Shown: in pieces, positions 38,226 through 51,724 of the stretch
Layout: every line of letters starts with the position of its first letter
Position numbering within the stretch: the stretch's first letter is position 1
DNA from: Homalodisca vitripennis
Taxonomy: Eukaryota > Arthropoda > Insecta > Hemiptera > Cicadellidae
NCBI RefSeq assembly: GCF_021130785.1
Contig: NW_025777993.1
Span: 57,258-121,257 of the forward strand
DNA length: 64,000 nt
Direction: 5' to 3'
Translations under genes and position numbers: made by a program
Notes under the pieces: generated by a model
Databases searched by the model: none
The model's input: only the letters and a program-made list of their open reading frames with translations
Told to the model about the DNA's origin: nothing

Positions 38226-38663
38226 AAACAATACTGAAACATATAATCCATAACACGTTTATGTTATGTAAGTCCAGTCACTTAGGTAAAGACCCTTTGT
38301 TCAGAACATTTAGATGTTACTTTGGTAGTTAAAAACTATTTTGTGAAACAACTGATGTTTGGTTTTAATTTTTCTGTGGTCAGTTGCATCCTTTATCTTT
38401 TGTATGTTGACATTGTTTATGCTTATCAATTTTAAAGGTAATTCCTGTGAATACATAGAAAAAGTGAGAATAAGAAGACCAAGCCTGAAAGATACGCATA
38501 ATAAAGATTATAACACCATAACAACGTTACATTAAAAACAACCAATCGTCAGACTCAGAAATAATTGACAAATCACCGTCAGGTAAAAATTTACAGACTG
38601 AAAATATGTAAGGAAGAAAATGTATATAAGATCTATTAAAACGTTACTTTAAAAACATCTAAT

Positions 38664-39250
38664 GACCAACCTTGGCAGGGATTGGGACTGCCTGTGCTTA
38701 AATCAGTAGCCGTGCATTCATCACTGTTACTAGAACCAACAGCAATGGCTGCAGTGACACTGTTATACGCACCCAGGTTAGAGCATTACATAATACTAGG
38801 GCCAGTCCTTGGGCAGGTCCTCACCCTTCCACCATGTAATCCTCCCCTCCCTTATTAGGTGGGTTATTTGAGATATTTAGGTTACGTCACGTGTGCTGCA
38901 ATCTACCGCAGACAATATGCACTTCCTCAACAAGAGAATAATGTAGATATTTAAATTCTCACTGAGACATGGTGAATTTTACAGAATAATTACTTGGTTA
39001 TACCGTTTAATGTTTCAGATTATATAATTTTTAAGTATTATTGAAGTCCGAGTAAATTTAAACAAGAAAACAGTATTTGATGTATCAAAGCGGTTGATAT
39101 TTAAAGTCAATTTAGTCTATTCTCGGTTGCAATTTAAGTAATATTAATATAGTGCTTACCCCATATAAAATGTTATTACAGTTAACGTACAATTTAGAAC
39201 CAATTCCACCCAATCTTTCAAGTGCACAATGTGCTGACTTGAGAGATGTA
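38664..39250 (+). repeat. Composite repeat block B, copy 4
   Basis: Starts GACCAACCTTGGCAGGGATT and ends GCTGACTTGAGAGATGTA, with GGTTACGTCACGTGTGCTGC in the middle. Confidence 0.82.
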
Positions 39251-39399
39251 TCAATATTAATATATATATACTTTTAAAATAATATTAGGGTATGAAATGA
39301 TAAGCATTCCATATAAATGATACGAATAAGATTAAAACGATAAGGCCTGCGCTAAACATTGAACTACAACGGACCAGTTTACAACGATTACAAGCGAGT

Positions 39400-40130
39400 T
39401 GATATTGAAGCCATTGTGAATTTTGTTTTTGTAGAAACTTTCTAACAATAGAATTCATAGATTTATGAACCTCATGGAATCTTTCCTTTTATTAAATATT
39501 CTTAATAATATCCTCTGTTTATAATTTCCATCCTGTTCTCACTGATATTGTGTTGGAAGTTAGCCACGACCATTACCAACGTCCTGGTGACGTGAACGGA
39601 GACGATAAGAGGACCAAGTCGTAATTGAATATGTATTTGAGTCCCAGCAGTGGAAAACGAAATTAAATGTGCTGATATCACAGGAGATTTGGAAACTAAA
39701 CCGGTAAATGTATCAAATCTCGTCAGTACGCTATCAAAGCCTAGGGAAAAAGCCGGGGATCAGGGGAAGTGATTTCGCACTAATGTAATTCCGACGTTTC
39801 TTTATCAAGGACAGATTTATGAACACCGCTTTCTTAGGGATACTTAGGGAGCAAATGTAAATGTATCCCCAATATCTAGTTTAAAGGAGAAGGATGGGGA
39901 AAAGCTGTGAGCGCTTTACAGCGAATAACACATGCATTCCTCCTGGGCTTTGGTGACGTTGAATACATATTTCGGACACAGAATACCCTTTATGTGGAGG
40001 TTAATGATAGCTGAATTAACCAAAACTCATTATTGATGTCTAAACTTCTGTTCCACTATGATCACCTAGTGGATGCCCGATGACACTCTTAGGTTGACCA
40101 AACAAACTCGCTTCTGGCAAGTGGCATGAG
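39400..40130 (+). repeat. Composite repeat block C, copy 2
   Basis: GTGTTGGAAGTTAGCCACGAC, the SINE-like second half, and a GCTTTACAGCGAATAACACATG phrase (the last also at 50,430 and 52,820) occur in the expected order. Confidence 0.65.
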
Positions 40131-41330
40131 ATAATGTTAACGCTTGTAAATTTTGTATATTTAGATTTAATCCAACAGTAATGCTTTTTAACACAAACAT
40201 CTAGTACAGCTATAACAACATTGTCTAGTTGAATGAGATAATACAGTTACAACGCTCTCATACTTTTTCCAGGCTCTTCATACTGACGTTTATTTAATAT
40301 TTTAATTACTGTCAGAATATTAAAAGGGAGAGAAAATCGTTAGTTAAAATGTCTACATATAATTAAAAATATATTTACTTATATGATGGTCATCTTTGGT
40401 GTGTAAAGCGTAAGAAATCTTAATTTCAGAAAAAAATAACTTTCAAAAAAATCGAAAAACATGGTTGAGTATTTGATCAGTAACTATTACGAATACTGAA
40501 AGTACACTACTTAAAACAAAAAACAAGTGAAAGAAATACTTTTCAAAGTAAATAGCATAAGGAAGAAATTTTATAACATATTCTGGCAAAAAGCAATGGT
40601 GGCGCCAATGTAACAGTTAAATACGTTTATTATTACATTTGTAAACTCGCAACGTTTTTTTCTTTCCTTTGCGTGTGTCCATGATACTATAAACAATTTC
40701 GTTAAGTATCAAAAGCCAAATTTAAGTACGTCTGAGGAAATACACGTAAAAGTTTATTGTGAACAATGCAAATCACTCGCGTGTATAACTTCATGTAGAG
40801 TGATAAGGTTTTTAATTTTTGCAAATATTTAATCAACTTTGCTGCCTCAGCCGTAGTGATAATATTGGACTTGTATGTGACGTAGTGGCTGGTGCCCATA
40901 CAGTAATTATATATAGCAAAATATACAGTAAAATAAGTAGGTAAATAAGTCAGTCATAAGTTGCTACAATCTAGACACAAGGATTAATTGTTTAAAACCA
41001 ATATGCAGACTACATATAAAGCCATACATACAAGATAAAATCTACGTGAATTTTATTCAGTGAAAATTGTGTTGTTTTGACTTATCCAATTTAAGAATAT
41101 TCCACTCAAAACGACAGAGGTTCAGCCGTGGTGTTCAGGTCATAGGCCGGAAGGAGACTGTATGTTAACTCTGCTAACTTTGTCCGTATCAACTTGAAGC
41201 AAAATTTCTTACGATGCCACTGTACTAAACAAATTTTCAAAGGTATGATGTTTTAAAATTGTGTTTTCTTGGTAACGAGGAATAATTATTGTTTGTTAAG
41301 AAATATAATAAGAAATCGTAACGGTTAAGT
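40131..41330 (+). repeat. Composite repeat block D, copy 2
   Basis: It parallels 12,900-14,340, but lacks the TATAAAGCTTATAAATG segment present in copies 1 and 3, so it carries an internal deletion near 40,260. Confidence 0.7.
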
Positions 41331-41389
41331 TGCAGTTATATAAATTATCACGAAGAGAGCACATCTAGATCTTTACACGAAGATAATTA

Positions 41390-41830
41390 ATAAATGAATG
41401 AATATTTATTTCCTCAATGAAATAAAGATCATACATATATACAAAAACAGGATATGATCTCCAAGGCGCAGCATAATTACAAATATAAGTACTGTATGAT
41501 CTTTGTATTAAAAATATAACATATTGAGAACATGAAATTTACAATATAAATATGTATTATTGTAACATATATGCACTCATAATATAATAAAAAAGAATAA
41601 AAAACAAATACGTGTAGACACGGACAATTTTTCTTTTAAATTTTTTTTTCTACCCCTCCTATTTTTATGCTATGGCTAGACCCATAAAGATGTTTCATCT
41701 TTACTAAACAGATCCAATAGAATGGTTTGTACTGGACAAATAGAGAGTACTAACAAAAGAGACAGACAGGAGCTGCATTATCCCTCAATAAGACACCCTT
41801 GTTGTCTTTCTAATAATAATAATAAATTTG
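41390..41830 (-). mobile_element. Probable LINE 3'-end fragment
   Basis: Read on the minus strand, it ends in a GGAAATAAATATTCATTCATT-type repetitive tail after a poly(A)-signal-like motif. That is how many insect non-LTR elements end. A GC-richer stretch at 41,640-41,810 would be its 3' UTR. No coding part remains. It has no counterpart in the other copies of the composite repeat. Confidence 0.4.
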
Positions 41831-43354
41831 TAATATTCAATGTATAACATGTACAATTGCTTAAAGCTATATTGATGTAGTGTAACCAAAATTTAATAAA
41901 TAGTTCTTTTATATAACACATAAATTTTTGTAATTATTCATATAAAACATAAGATAAATATTTTTATTGTGTATTAATTTTTAAAGTTCTATAATACAAT
42001 ATTCTGTCTGTAAATATATCATTTATAAAGACCTTAGTTTTATCGAAAAGTTTTCATAACATAGATCCCTTGTTTTAAAATTTAAACGTGTTGCTGCTTC
42101 AATTTTCTTCAGCATATAATTAAATGTATATTATCATTATTTATTGACTGCTTCGTTAATGATCCACATTTGAAAACCATTCTTTATTACAATCTCCCAT
42201 ACACTCATGAGTGAAAATTTTATTAAAAAGCCTGGAATGACTGAGAGTATTTATTTAACGAAACAAATCTAAAGTAGTAAGAAAGTTGAGTACAATCATT
42301 TGAGAATACGTAAATTATTCACACAGTAAAAATAAATTACTAGGATCGTAAAAATAAACAACGCATCATTTCAGCGCACTCTTGCGTTGTAGTACACTGC
42401 CTACCTCACTAGAAATAATTATTAAGACACAGGTTTTTAACCTAACTCAAGAAAAAAAATGTGAATGTATCATTTAGCATGATATCTCAATAAATGTCAT
42501 CTTCAGCCTTTAAAATGTTCAGGATACTTCATTTCTATATAGACATCATTATGTTCTATGATTTTGCATGATCAACTGTAGAATTTGGTTGAGCTTCATT
42601 GAAGCACTTAGTGGGCTGTAACAATTACGTTTATACCTAATGAGAGGATGTTAAGTTTTCTATTCTGTATGATTTATCTGTATAACAGCATGACGATAAT
42701 GAAATGAGCTATATGATTAACATTTAGCATGGAACCTTAGCGAAGTCTATTACACAACACGTGGTGCAGCGTACTTGTACCTTGCATACATAAACCAACA
42801 ATAAAAGAAATGGATGTGGACCATGTAATAACACAAAAGTAAACATATAAGTTTGCGAAATTATTGGAAAATTCGCAAGCAGCAATACTGGGATAATCAC
42901 AAGTAACAGTAATTGCCTACATCGATTGAAATTATATTGATATAATATATAAAAATTAAGTGTACAATTTATTTCATATAATATATGACTAATAATTTTA
43001 AATTTGAAAGGACAGGGCATATATTTCACATTTTCAAACAATAAAATGACAACCAATGGCAAGGTATCCTGAAAATGGTGAACAAAAAAGTAAACTAATT
43101 CTACGTTAAAATGGATCGATAAAATGGACCAGCAAGTCCTACCATGATAAAACTGCAGAAGACTATAAATTTAAGAAAACAAGAAGCAAGCTCATCAAAT
43201 TATGTAAACGGCATATCCTTCTGGATTATAATGTATTGAAAGAAATGTTGGTAATAAAAATAAGCGTTGCTGTATATAAAATGTTTCATCAATACAATTT
43301 ACGCATTTTTTCAGCTGTGCCACAGAGATTTAGTTGAAACTTTTTAAACCAGCT
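41831..43354. other. AT-rich sequence, no gene
   Basis: Nothing recognised. If the duplication at 1/43,355 extends to the left, the homologue of this stretch would lie just outside the window. Confidence 0.45.
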
Positions 43355-45379
43355 GGCTTTATTAAATGTGATTTTTTATGTTTGCATTTATTTTCTTTTT
43401 AATTTCAGCGGGTTTCTAACGTCATAATTTTATACGTCCATTAAAACAAGTAACAGTGCATAAAATTTTGCAGTACACTATTTCGTAGACATAAATTGGT
43501 CTGATTGATCTAGGGTGAAACACTGTTTTATTTAACAAAGCATACGTCGTCATACAGTCGTCTTCATGAAATCCAGTTTTTAATTTTTTGACCTGTGGTA
43601 TTAGTACCTTGATATAATGTGGACTTAGTGTGCATTGCTGTCTCCCGGTGAGAGGTTCCAACAGTTAGTGCAAGTTAACCTACTCTTCAACAGAAATCTG
43701 AAATTCTGAGTCACCGAAAAAGAACCTAAAGGTCCAGCTTGTCACCACTCCGAATGGTAAATAACATATATTACATTCTTCCTCGATCGCAGTCCTTGTT
43801 GGTTGTATTTAATTTTGTTTTTTAGATTTATACTAGCACGAGTAGAAAAAGTATCATGATTTGACAAATAACAAAACAAATTACCCTTTAGTTTCATTTT
43901 TAATTTTTACAAATCCTATATTACAAGTTTTTAGTTCCGTTCATTACCAAACTCATAAAAGACGTTCATAAATTGTAAATATTTGATAATTCCTTTATAG
44001 TGATGACCTTTTAGAGTATAGTAGACTTGTATTTATTTACCTAGGAGAGGACGTTGCAAGGTTTTAGGTTAGAATTGGGCAAAACCATTATTATTTTGGA
44101 AGTTTTTAGATGAGTTTACATGTAGTTCTGTTAAATACTGACCGAGCCACGCCGCTACTTAAACGTAGATTAATTAGTTACATTCGGATTGGTTGCCGTT
44201 AATGCATATTTGAACTGCTAATAAATCATGTTGTCAGTTCAACAATTATTACTTAACAGTCACATTGACTTTTGTTTGTTCTAATAGTAAAACCGGGATA
44301 GTGATTTATATATTACATGTATATTACATTTGCGGTAGAATAGCTTATCTGATTCAACCTCATTTAATGAGTTCATGATTTAGTGATAATAAACAATTAA
44401 ATTATGAGATAGTTCCTATTTCTTTCTAATAATAATTTCTACAATTTCTTTTAGTAATCTCTAAACATCGATAAAACCCATGCTTAATTTGAGAACATTA
44501 TCCGTTGCTATGATTCATGAAAGTGGGCATAACGCTGCGATTATAACCTTTTAAATTGGGTGACTAAACTAAGGGATGTTTATGTACGAATGATTTATTC
44601 TTAAATTTCTCGTTACCATTAGGGTACCTTTTAATTTATCCATAAGATTAACTAAAGTTTCGATAACGCTCAGCAAAATTCTACTGGTTGATATGCACCT
44701 CAATTCGAATTGCATCTATTTGATCTATATCACGAGAAAGACTTCTCAATACCATGGACAGTGCTTAAAACAATGCAATTTTAAGAAATAATTGTGAAGC
44801 AATATACTTACTTACACGAAATATTTGATAAGAGCTTTAGTAAGTTAGTATCTCCGAATAATTAGTATCTTTAGGTACAACATATATTTTGTGAGATCTG
44901 TAGTAGGTATCACCGTAAATAATAATGACCTTGATAGAATATTGGACCGTGCTGATCAAAAGCAACAAGAAAGCATCAGAATTATAAAAGATATATTCTT
45001 TACACGCAGTTTTTAAATTTATCGACCCTTTATAATACTTAGATGTGACGTAGGACCAAACAAGGTCATGGATTACATGCTTGTTTTAGAGATATAAACT
45101 TCTTAGTATATTTCATACAATCTCTTTGCAACTGGCAACACTGTAATTTTACTATTACCTTACATGTCATCATATTATATTGTGGCAAAGTCACCAGATT
45201 TTTTAGAAGTACAATACTAAACGTCATATATGTCTAAGGCGATGAACTATTAATATGAAAATATACAATTAATTCAACTCATGAACCAATAATTCCCATG
45301 AGTAATTACATTATGTTTATAAACTATTCTCATATAAACGTATACTCATCCAAATAATATTAGCGTGCCATTCTGAAAG
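43355..45379 (+). repeat. Segmental duplication, copy 2 (partner at 1)
   Basis: It matches 1-2,051 throughout. Its left edge may be arbitrary, because the partner is cut by the window start. At the right end both copies stop at CATTCTGAAAG, and 45,380 onward is different sequence. Confidence 0.85.
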
Positions 45380-45504
45380 TGTACCTATTGTATTCAATAG
45401 TAATTCTGGGGTAACTAGATTACCGGTAGAAGGAGTAGACCCAGAAGAATGAAAAGGACTGGACAGAACAAAAAAGCCTTCTATCTGTTTGAATATTTCT
45501 CAAG

Positions 45505-46155
45505 TTTTCCTTAATGATTATTTCGTAGTGATTGAGTTAATGCGTTTTGAGGTTATGAAATAGTTTTCACCTAAATTATATGCTTTGTTTTTTTATAAAT
45601 ATTTTAGTGACAAGATTCAGTTGATTCTACATATACACGTTATTGGACTCATTCATTCAAAGGCGATAAAAAAAACTACCAAAATGTGCAACTGAATATC
45701 TTTATAAATGGTAACGTTTACTGATTAGACGATTTGAAGTGAGGCTGTATTAAAAATCAGTGGTAATTATAACTTTTCTTACATTCTGAATGTATTTTAT
45801 TAAAAACCTACCGACTCATGAAAACGTAATTTCGATTATCATTAATTCATTAGATAATAAAGCGTTTAACTCATTTAAAACGAGAATAAATCAAACAGTG
45901 GTTTTGTAGATTCATAAAGAAGAAAATATTCTAATGTGAGTCTGTATTTATCTGCGGTAAATTAAGTTAACTGGTTGTATCTAATGGTTTCTAGACTTGA
46001 ACATGAACTCTCAATTAAACATTGAACGGGAATTTTAATTTACTGAAAAATAGCTTTGCCTATCAAATAGGGATATATTTCGAGAGCAAATTAACCTACT
46101 GAGTTGAAATGCGTGTCTGTGAGTGGATATACCTTATTCCATCCTTATAGAAGCC
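45505..46155 (-). repeat. Composite repeat block A, copy 4, inverted
   Basis: The reverse complement of block A: it ends in CCTTATAGAAGC, the complement of GCTTCTATAAGG. It includes AATGGTTTCTAGACTTGAAC-like sequence. This is the only inverted A copy and lies next to a directly oriented B copy. Confidence 0.75.
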
Positions 46156-46232
46156 TGTTACGTTAAAAATAATTATAATTGAAGCATATGTATTTCTATA
46201 ATATTTTCTTAGTAATTACATATCTTATATAC

Positions 46233-46271
46233 AGTACTTATTTTAATACAGATAGTATTAAAATAAGTACT
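46233..46271. repeat. Perfect 17-bp inverted repeat
   Basis: Arms AGTACTTATTTTAATAC and GTATTAAAATAAGTACT flank a 5-base loop. It lies about 75 bp right of the inverted A block, so it could mark the inversion joint. Confidence 0.88.
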
Positions 46272-46481
46272 CAGTAATTAACTCAGTAAAATAAGTAAGG
46301 ATAGTAAACTCATGCATTTCCTATCCGTATTAAAAAGTCTCTTTGTGACACAATACTGCAAAAGGCCTTGTCCATCTATACATATTTAATGGACAAAAGT
46401 TTAATGAACTGTTTTGCGGCTAATTCTGGGCTGTATAAGGTGCAGTGGTGTAGCTAATGTATTCAAATTTTAATTTAAAAC

Positions 46482-47060
46482 GACTAACCTTAACAGGGAT
46501 TGGGACTGCCTGTGCTTAAAACAGTTGCCGTGCATCCACCACTATTACTAGAACCAATAGCAATGGCTGCTGTGACACTGTTATGCGCACCCAGGTTAGA
46601 GCATTACATATTACTAGGGCCAGTCCTTGAGCAGGTAGGCGCTCTTCTAACATGTAATACACTCCTCCCTTATTAGGTTGGTTAGTTGAGATATTTAGGC
46701 TACGTCACGTGTGCTGCAATATACCGCAGACAATATGCACTTTCTCGACAAAAAATTATCTAGATTCGTAAATGCTTACTGAAACGTATTAAACTTTACA
46801 GTTTGAATACTTTATAACAGCGGTAAAGCGTTTTATATGGTATATTTTTAAACTATTATTGATGTCCGAGTACATTTATAAAAAAAAATGTTTATTAATG
46901 ACAGACTGCTTGGTATTAAAAGGAAATGTATTCTGTTCTCGGTTTTGATTTAAGTAATATAAATAGAGGTTACTCCATATGTTCGTCGAGTTGCACAAAT
47001 TTCTGCAATGCTTGTATACGAAATCACTCAAGTGCACAATGTGCTGACTTGACAGATGTT
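46482..47060 (+). repeat. Composite repeat block B, copy 5
   Basis: Starts CGACTAACCTTAACAGGGAT (a slightly diverged start), then follows the B consensus to GCTGACTTGACAGATG. It is uninterrupted at the position where copy 6 holds a LINE. Confidence 0.8.
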
Positions 47061-47323
47061 TAAATATTATTATAAATAAGTTTGATATAATAATAGGATT
47101 TGATATGATAAGAATTTCACGTTCCCTAGGTATAATACGTTAAGACGAATGCTAAACATTCGACTAACCTTTTAATGAAGATTATGTTAAAAAGGTTTAA
47201 ACAGCACTAAATATTGAAATAGTTATGAATTTAGTTTCTATGTATATGAGATAGAACTTCCATCTATATAGAAAGGGATATGTCAAATAAATCTAATAAA
47301 ATTTGAATTTAAGTATTTAAAAC

Positions 47324-47415
47324 GACCAACCTTGGCAGGGATTGGGACTGCCTGTGCTTAAATCAGTAGCGTGTGTTCATCACTGTTACTAGAACCAACA
47401 GCAATGGCTGCAGTG
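47324..47415 (+). repeat. Composite repeat block B, copy 6, left part
   Basis: Starts GACCAACCTTGGCAGGGATT and stops at AATGGCTGCAGTG, which is duplicated at 49,094 after the inserted LINE. Confidence 0.88.
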
Positions 47416-48910
47416 TGGCTCTAAGGAAGATTTTCACTATCAATCCCGGGTTGTTGCTGAGAATGTACAATGCTGTGGTAGCTGTCGGCGACCTTTGCCC
47501 TCGTCAGTACGGCTTCACAAAGGGACGATCAACAATCGATGCGATTACGGAAATATAGAAAGCAGTTGAGAGAGCCGAGACCCACGACCATTTCTTCCGC
47601 CGAGTAGTGCTTCTTGTTACGCTTGATGTCAAGAATGCCTTCAGCTCGGCGAGATGGGTCGATATATTGGATGCACTTCATGACACTTTCCGCATTCCAA
47701 CGTATCTGCTGTGGCTCATCGAGGACTACCTCCGTTCTAGGCGTCTAATATACGACAGTTGAGACGGAGTGCGGACGTTGGAAGTCACCTCTGGTGCCAC
47801 GCAGGGTTCAATACTCGGCGCGGATCTCTGGAATATCGCTTATGACAGCCTCCTGAGATCCGAGATGCCAGAGGAAACCGTCTTAGTTGGGTACGCCGAT
47901 GACGTTGCGGCTCTCATCGCCACACGCAACGTTGAGCTGGCCCAGCTAAAGTTGAACCAGGTCATGCAAGTGGTCAAAGCCTGGATGTCCGATCATGGTC
48001 TTTCGCTTCCTCTGATTCTCACAAAGAAGAGAATTGACACCGACGTCCCGCTGCGAGTGGGAGGGAAAGTGGTCCAGTCAACGCGTGCCGCCAAGTACCT
48101 CGGAGTCATGGTGGACAATAAGTTAAGCTGGAGAGACCAGATCTTCCGTTCGGCGGACAAGGCTGCTAAGGTGGTCTCTTATCTTAGTAAGCTAATGGCC
48201 AATGTCGGGGGTCCTCGGTCCAGCAAAAGACGGTTATTGATGTCCGCAATCCAGTCCGTGCTTCTTTATGGGGCAGAGGTGTGGGCAGACGCTCTTACCA
48301 AAGAATGTTATAGGTTGCGACTCGCCCGGGTTCAGCGTCAAGGTGGTTGCTGGAGTCATCCCTGTCAAGCTCTTGGCAGGGGAGAGGAAGGCAAATTATC
48401 AGAGACAAGGCGTGATCGGCAAGGACACAGCAAGATCCGAAGAGCGTGACCGAACCTTCCAGCAGTGGCAACACAGCACGAAACCCGAGGACGATGGACT
48501 GCGCGACTCATCGAGCAGGTTCAACCATGGGTCGAAAGGCGGCATGGCGAGGTGAACTACTACCTCACGCAGTTCCTGACAGGTCACGGCTATTTCAAGT
48601 CGTACCTGAACCGGATGGGCAAGACCCGTTCACCGGATTGCATCTACTGCCCGGGCGTTCCCGACGACGCGGAACACACCTTCTTCCGCTGTCCGCGTTG
48701 GGAAAGGCCCCACCTGGAGGCCACAAGAAAACTCGGGGTTTTTTGGTGGATACGGTCTGCGAAAAGATAATGGAGGATGAGGGGAACTGGGATTGTTTGT
48801 CACAGTTCGTCCGGGGCAACCTCTTGGAAAAGAAACCCGATCTGGACCGCCCAGATGGCCCAGATCCCTTGACCGAGCGGCTGGATAAGGAGCGAGCACC
48901 ACGGGCTTAA
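47416..48910 (+). pseudogene. R1-clade LINE ORF2: reverse transcriptase and C-terminal domain
   Basis: Non-LTR reverse transcriptase. PRQYGFTKGRSTIDAI (47,490-47,545), DVKNAFSSARW (47,625) and the SGATQGSILG motif (47,790) are followed by the catalytic box YADD (47,892-47,903) and LLYGAEVWADAL (48,260). The C-terminal part is typical of the R1 clade: WVERRHGEVNYYLTQFLTGH, then a CCHC-type finger C-x2-C-x8-H-x4-C (48,640-48,695). Damage: an internal deletion joins MYNAVVAV directly to GDLCPRQYGF (about 47,480). In-frame stops lie at 47,556 and near 47,760. Frameshifts lie near 48,330, 48,465 and 48,740. All the endonuclease and the first ORF are absent. The end at 48,908 (ERAPRA-stop) is in the last frame. 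Confidence 0.9.
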
Positions 48911-49093
48911 GCCAAATTTAGGCCTAGCCTGAAGTAATGTGATAAACAATCCCAGGTTAGAATCATAGAGTAGAGGAGGTTTTTTAGTGGGTAAACCCGT
49001 TTTAGGGGAGTCCCACACTGCAGGCTGGCCACCTGAGTGCGTAATTGCATTTTTCCTGCCTCTCCCTCAAAAAAAAAACAAAAACAAAAACAA
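47416..49093 (+). mobile_element. R1-clade non-LTR retrotransposon, 5'-truncated insertion
   Basis: The insertion splits block B exactly: AATGGCTGCAGTG stands on both sides (47,403-47,415 and 49,094-49,106), a 13-bp target-site duplication. Other B copies are continuous there. The element starts inside the reverse transcriptase, so it is 5'-truncated. It runs through the C-terminal zinc-finger region, has about 160 bp of 3' UTR, and ends in an A-rich tail with AAAAAC repeats. It is much richer in GC than its surroundings. Confidence 0.93.
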
Positions 49094-49705
49094 AATGGCT
49101 GCAGTGAAACTGCTATGCGCACCCAGGTTAGAGCATTACATAATACTAGGGCCAGTCCTTGAGCAGGTAGTCGCCCTTCTAACATGTAATAATCCCCTCC
49201 CTTATTAGATTGGTTAATTGATATATGTAGGTTACGTCACGTGTGCTGCAATCTACCGCAGACAACATGCTCTTCTTCAACAAGATAATAATGTAGATCC
49301 GTAAATTCTCACCTTAGTCTTAACGTATTTAACTTCACAGAGTAAATACTTGATAACAGCGTTTAATGTTTTCAGATTATATAATTTTTAATTATTATAG
49401 CAGTCTGAGTATGTTAAGAGAGGGAAAGACTATTTGGTATGACACACCGAGGTACTTACGTATTATAACGGCTACACTGTTATTATTTTAAAACATTAAC
49501 ATTATTATTAATTTAGAAAAATGGTTGTTGTTAAGGTAACTGCCCACAACAGACGTCCGGTATTATCGGTTTAAAGACAATTTATTCAGTTCTCGGTTAC
49601 AATTTAAGTTATATAAATATAGAGCTTACTCCATCTGTTGTTATATTTGACATTCTATATCATCTCGAATTCCAAGTTGCACAATGTGCTTACTTAAGAG
49701 ATGTA
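49094..49705 (+). repeat. Composite repeat block B, copy 6, right part
   Basis: It resumes the B consensus directly after the LINE tail (GGCTGCAGTGAAACTGCTAT) and includes GGTTACGTCACGTGTGCTGC. Confidence 0.85.
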
Positions 49706-50520
49706 CCAATATGATTATAGACACGTTTGAAATATTACTAGTATCTAAAATGATAAGAATTCAACGTTTACAAATATAAAACGATAAGACCAGTGCTAAA
49801 TATAAGACTAACCTTTTCATTAAGATTAAATTTAAAACTGTCAAAAACGACTAATTATGAAACCATTATGGATTTAGTATCTATATGAACTTTATAACAA
49901 TTAAATTCATGGATTTTGATGCCTAGATTTTTTATCTAGTTAACCTTATAGAATCTGTCTTTTAAGTAAATATTCACAATAATATTTTCTGTTAATAACT
50001 TCCGTCCTTTTCTCACTGATTCTGTGTTGGAAGTTAGCCCACGACCACAGGTAGCGGACACACAGGTACTACCTTCACCAACACCCTGGAGGTCTTTATG
50101 TATGAAAACTCTGAGGTAATAAATTGGTGACGTCAAAGGAGGTATAACGAGAAACGACTTGCGGTCGAATATTTATTTGAGTTCCAGCAGTGGAAAACGG
50201 AATGTTTTGTGTTGATATCACAGGAGATTTGGAAACTAAACGGGTAAATGTACCAAATCCTGTCAGTACGCCATCACAGCCTCGGGAGTCAAGTCGTTGA
50301 TTAAGATTTAAGTAGCGGCTAGTGATCACATACTAACGCAATTCCGACTTTTCTTAATCACGGACAGATTGAAGAACAGCCTTATCATAGGGACAAATAT
50401 ATCTGCTATAGGTGAAGATCGAGGAAAAGCTGTGAACGCTTTGGAGCAAATAACACATGCATTCCTCCTACGGTTTGGTGACGACGTTGAATATATATTT
50501 CAGGCTCAGACTACCCTTTT
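49706..50520 (+). repeat. Composite repeat block C, copy 3
   Basis: GTTGGAAGTTAGCCCACGAC at 50,026 and the following segment match 12,541 closely. The GAATAACACATG-type phrase follows near 50,450. Confidence 0.7.
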
Positions 50521-50826
50521 TGTAAAACCACTGCTGTCTGTTTGTGATTGTTCTTGTGTCGGTAGCATCCTTTATTTTTTGTAAGATGAAATTGTTGCTG
50601 CACGTTATAAGTCAATTAATGTTATAACAAAGAAAAATATCTAGACCAAACCTGAAAGATACGCAGAATAAAGTCTACAAACATCATAAACACGTTACAT
50701 TAAAAGCAACCAACCGTCAGACTCAGAAATAAATGTCGCTGTCGTGTAATACTATACAAAAGGAAGATATGTCACGAAGGAAATATATAAGAGATCTATT
50801 AAAATGTTACTTTAAAAATCTCTAAT

Positions 50827-51411
50827 GACTAACCTTGGCAGGGATTGGAACTGCCTGTGCTTAAAACAGTTGCCCTGCATTCACCACTGTTACTAGAACC
50901 AACAGCAATGGCTGCAGTAACACTGTTATGCACACCCAGGTTAGAGCATTAAATGGTACTAGGGCCAATCCTTGGGCAGGTCGTCACCCTTCTACCATGT
51001 AATACTCCCCTCCCTTATTAGGTTGGTTATTTGAGATATTTAGGTTACGTCACGTTTCCTTCTATCTACCGGATAAAACATGCACTTCCTCGACAAGACA
51101 ATAATGTAGATTCGTAAATACTCACTGACACGTATTGAACTGTACGGTAAAATTACTTTAAAACGGTGTTTAACGTTTTCAGATTATATAATTTTTAATT
51201 AATATTGAAGTCTGAGTAGATTTAGACAAGAAACGAGTATTTTTATGGGACAAACCGGTTGATATTAGACGAAATTGTATTCTATTCTCGGTTGCAATTT
51301 AAGTATTATAAATATATAGCTTACTCCACATATTATTAAATTTTACTGAGAATTTTTAATCCAATTCCACCCAATCTTTCAAGTGCTCAATGTGCTGACT
51401 TGAGAGATGTA
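50827..51411 (+). repeat. Composite repeat block B, copy 7
   Basis: Starts GACTAACCTTGGCAGGGATT and ends GCTGACTTGAGAGATGTA. The 300 bp before it (AACCTGAAAGATACGCAG and neighbours) match the stretch before copies 1 and 4. Confidence 0.8.
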
Positions 51412-51724
51412 TCAATAGAACCGTTGTATTATAGATACGTTTAAGTTATTATTAGGATCTGATATAAAATAAATTCCTCGTTCCCAGATATAAAGCGATA
51501 AGACCAGTGCTAAACATTGGACTAACCTTTTCATAAAGATTAAATTCAAAAGAGTTAAAAAGGTTAAATATTGAAACCATCATGATTTTAATTTCCATAT
51601 GAACTTTATATGAACTTTATACCAATTTACTAGATTTACTAAACTCATATAATCTTTCCATTTATTAAATATTTTTTATAATATACTCCGTTAGTAATTT
51701 CCGTCATAGGTGTACGTATATATG

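Noticed and set aside
48399..49185. Minus-strand open frames within the R1-clade LINE
   Set aside because: GC-rich antisense shadows of the plus-strand pseudogene.
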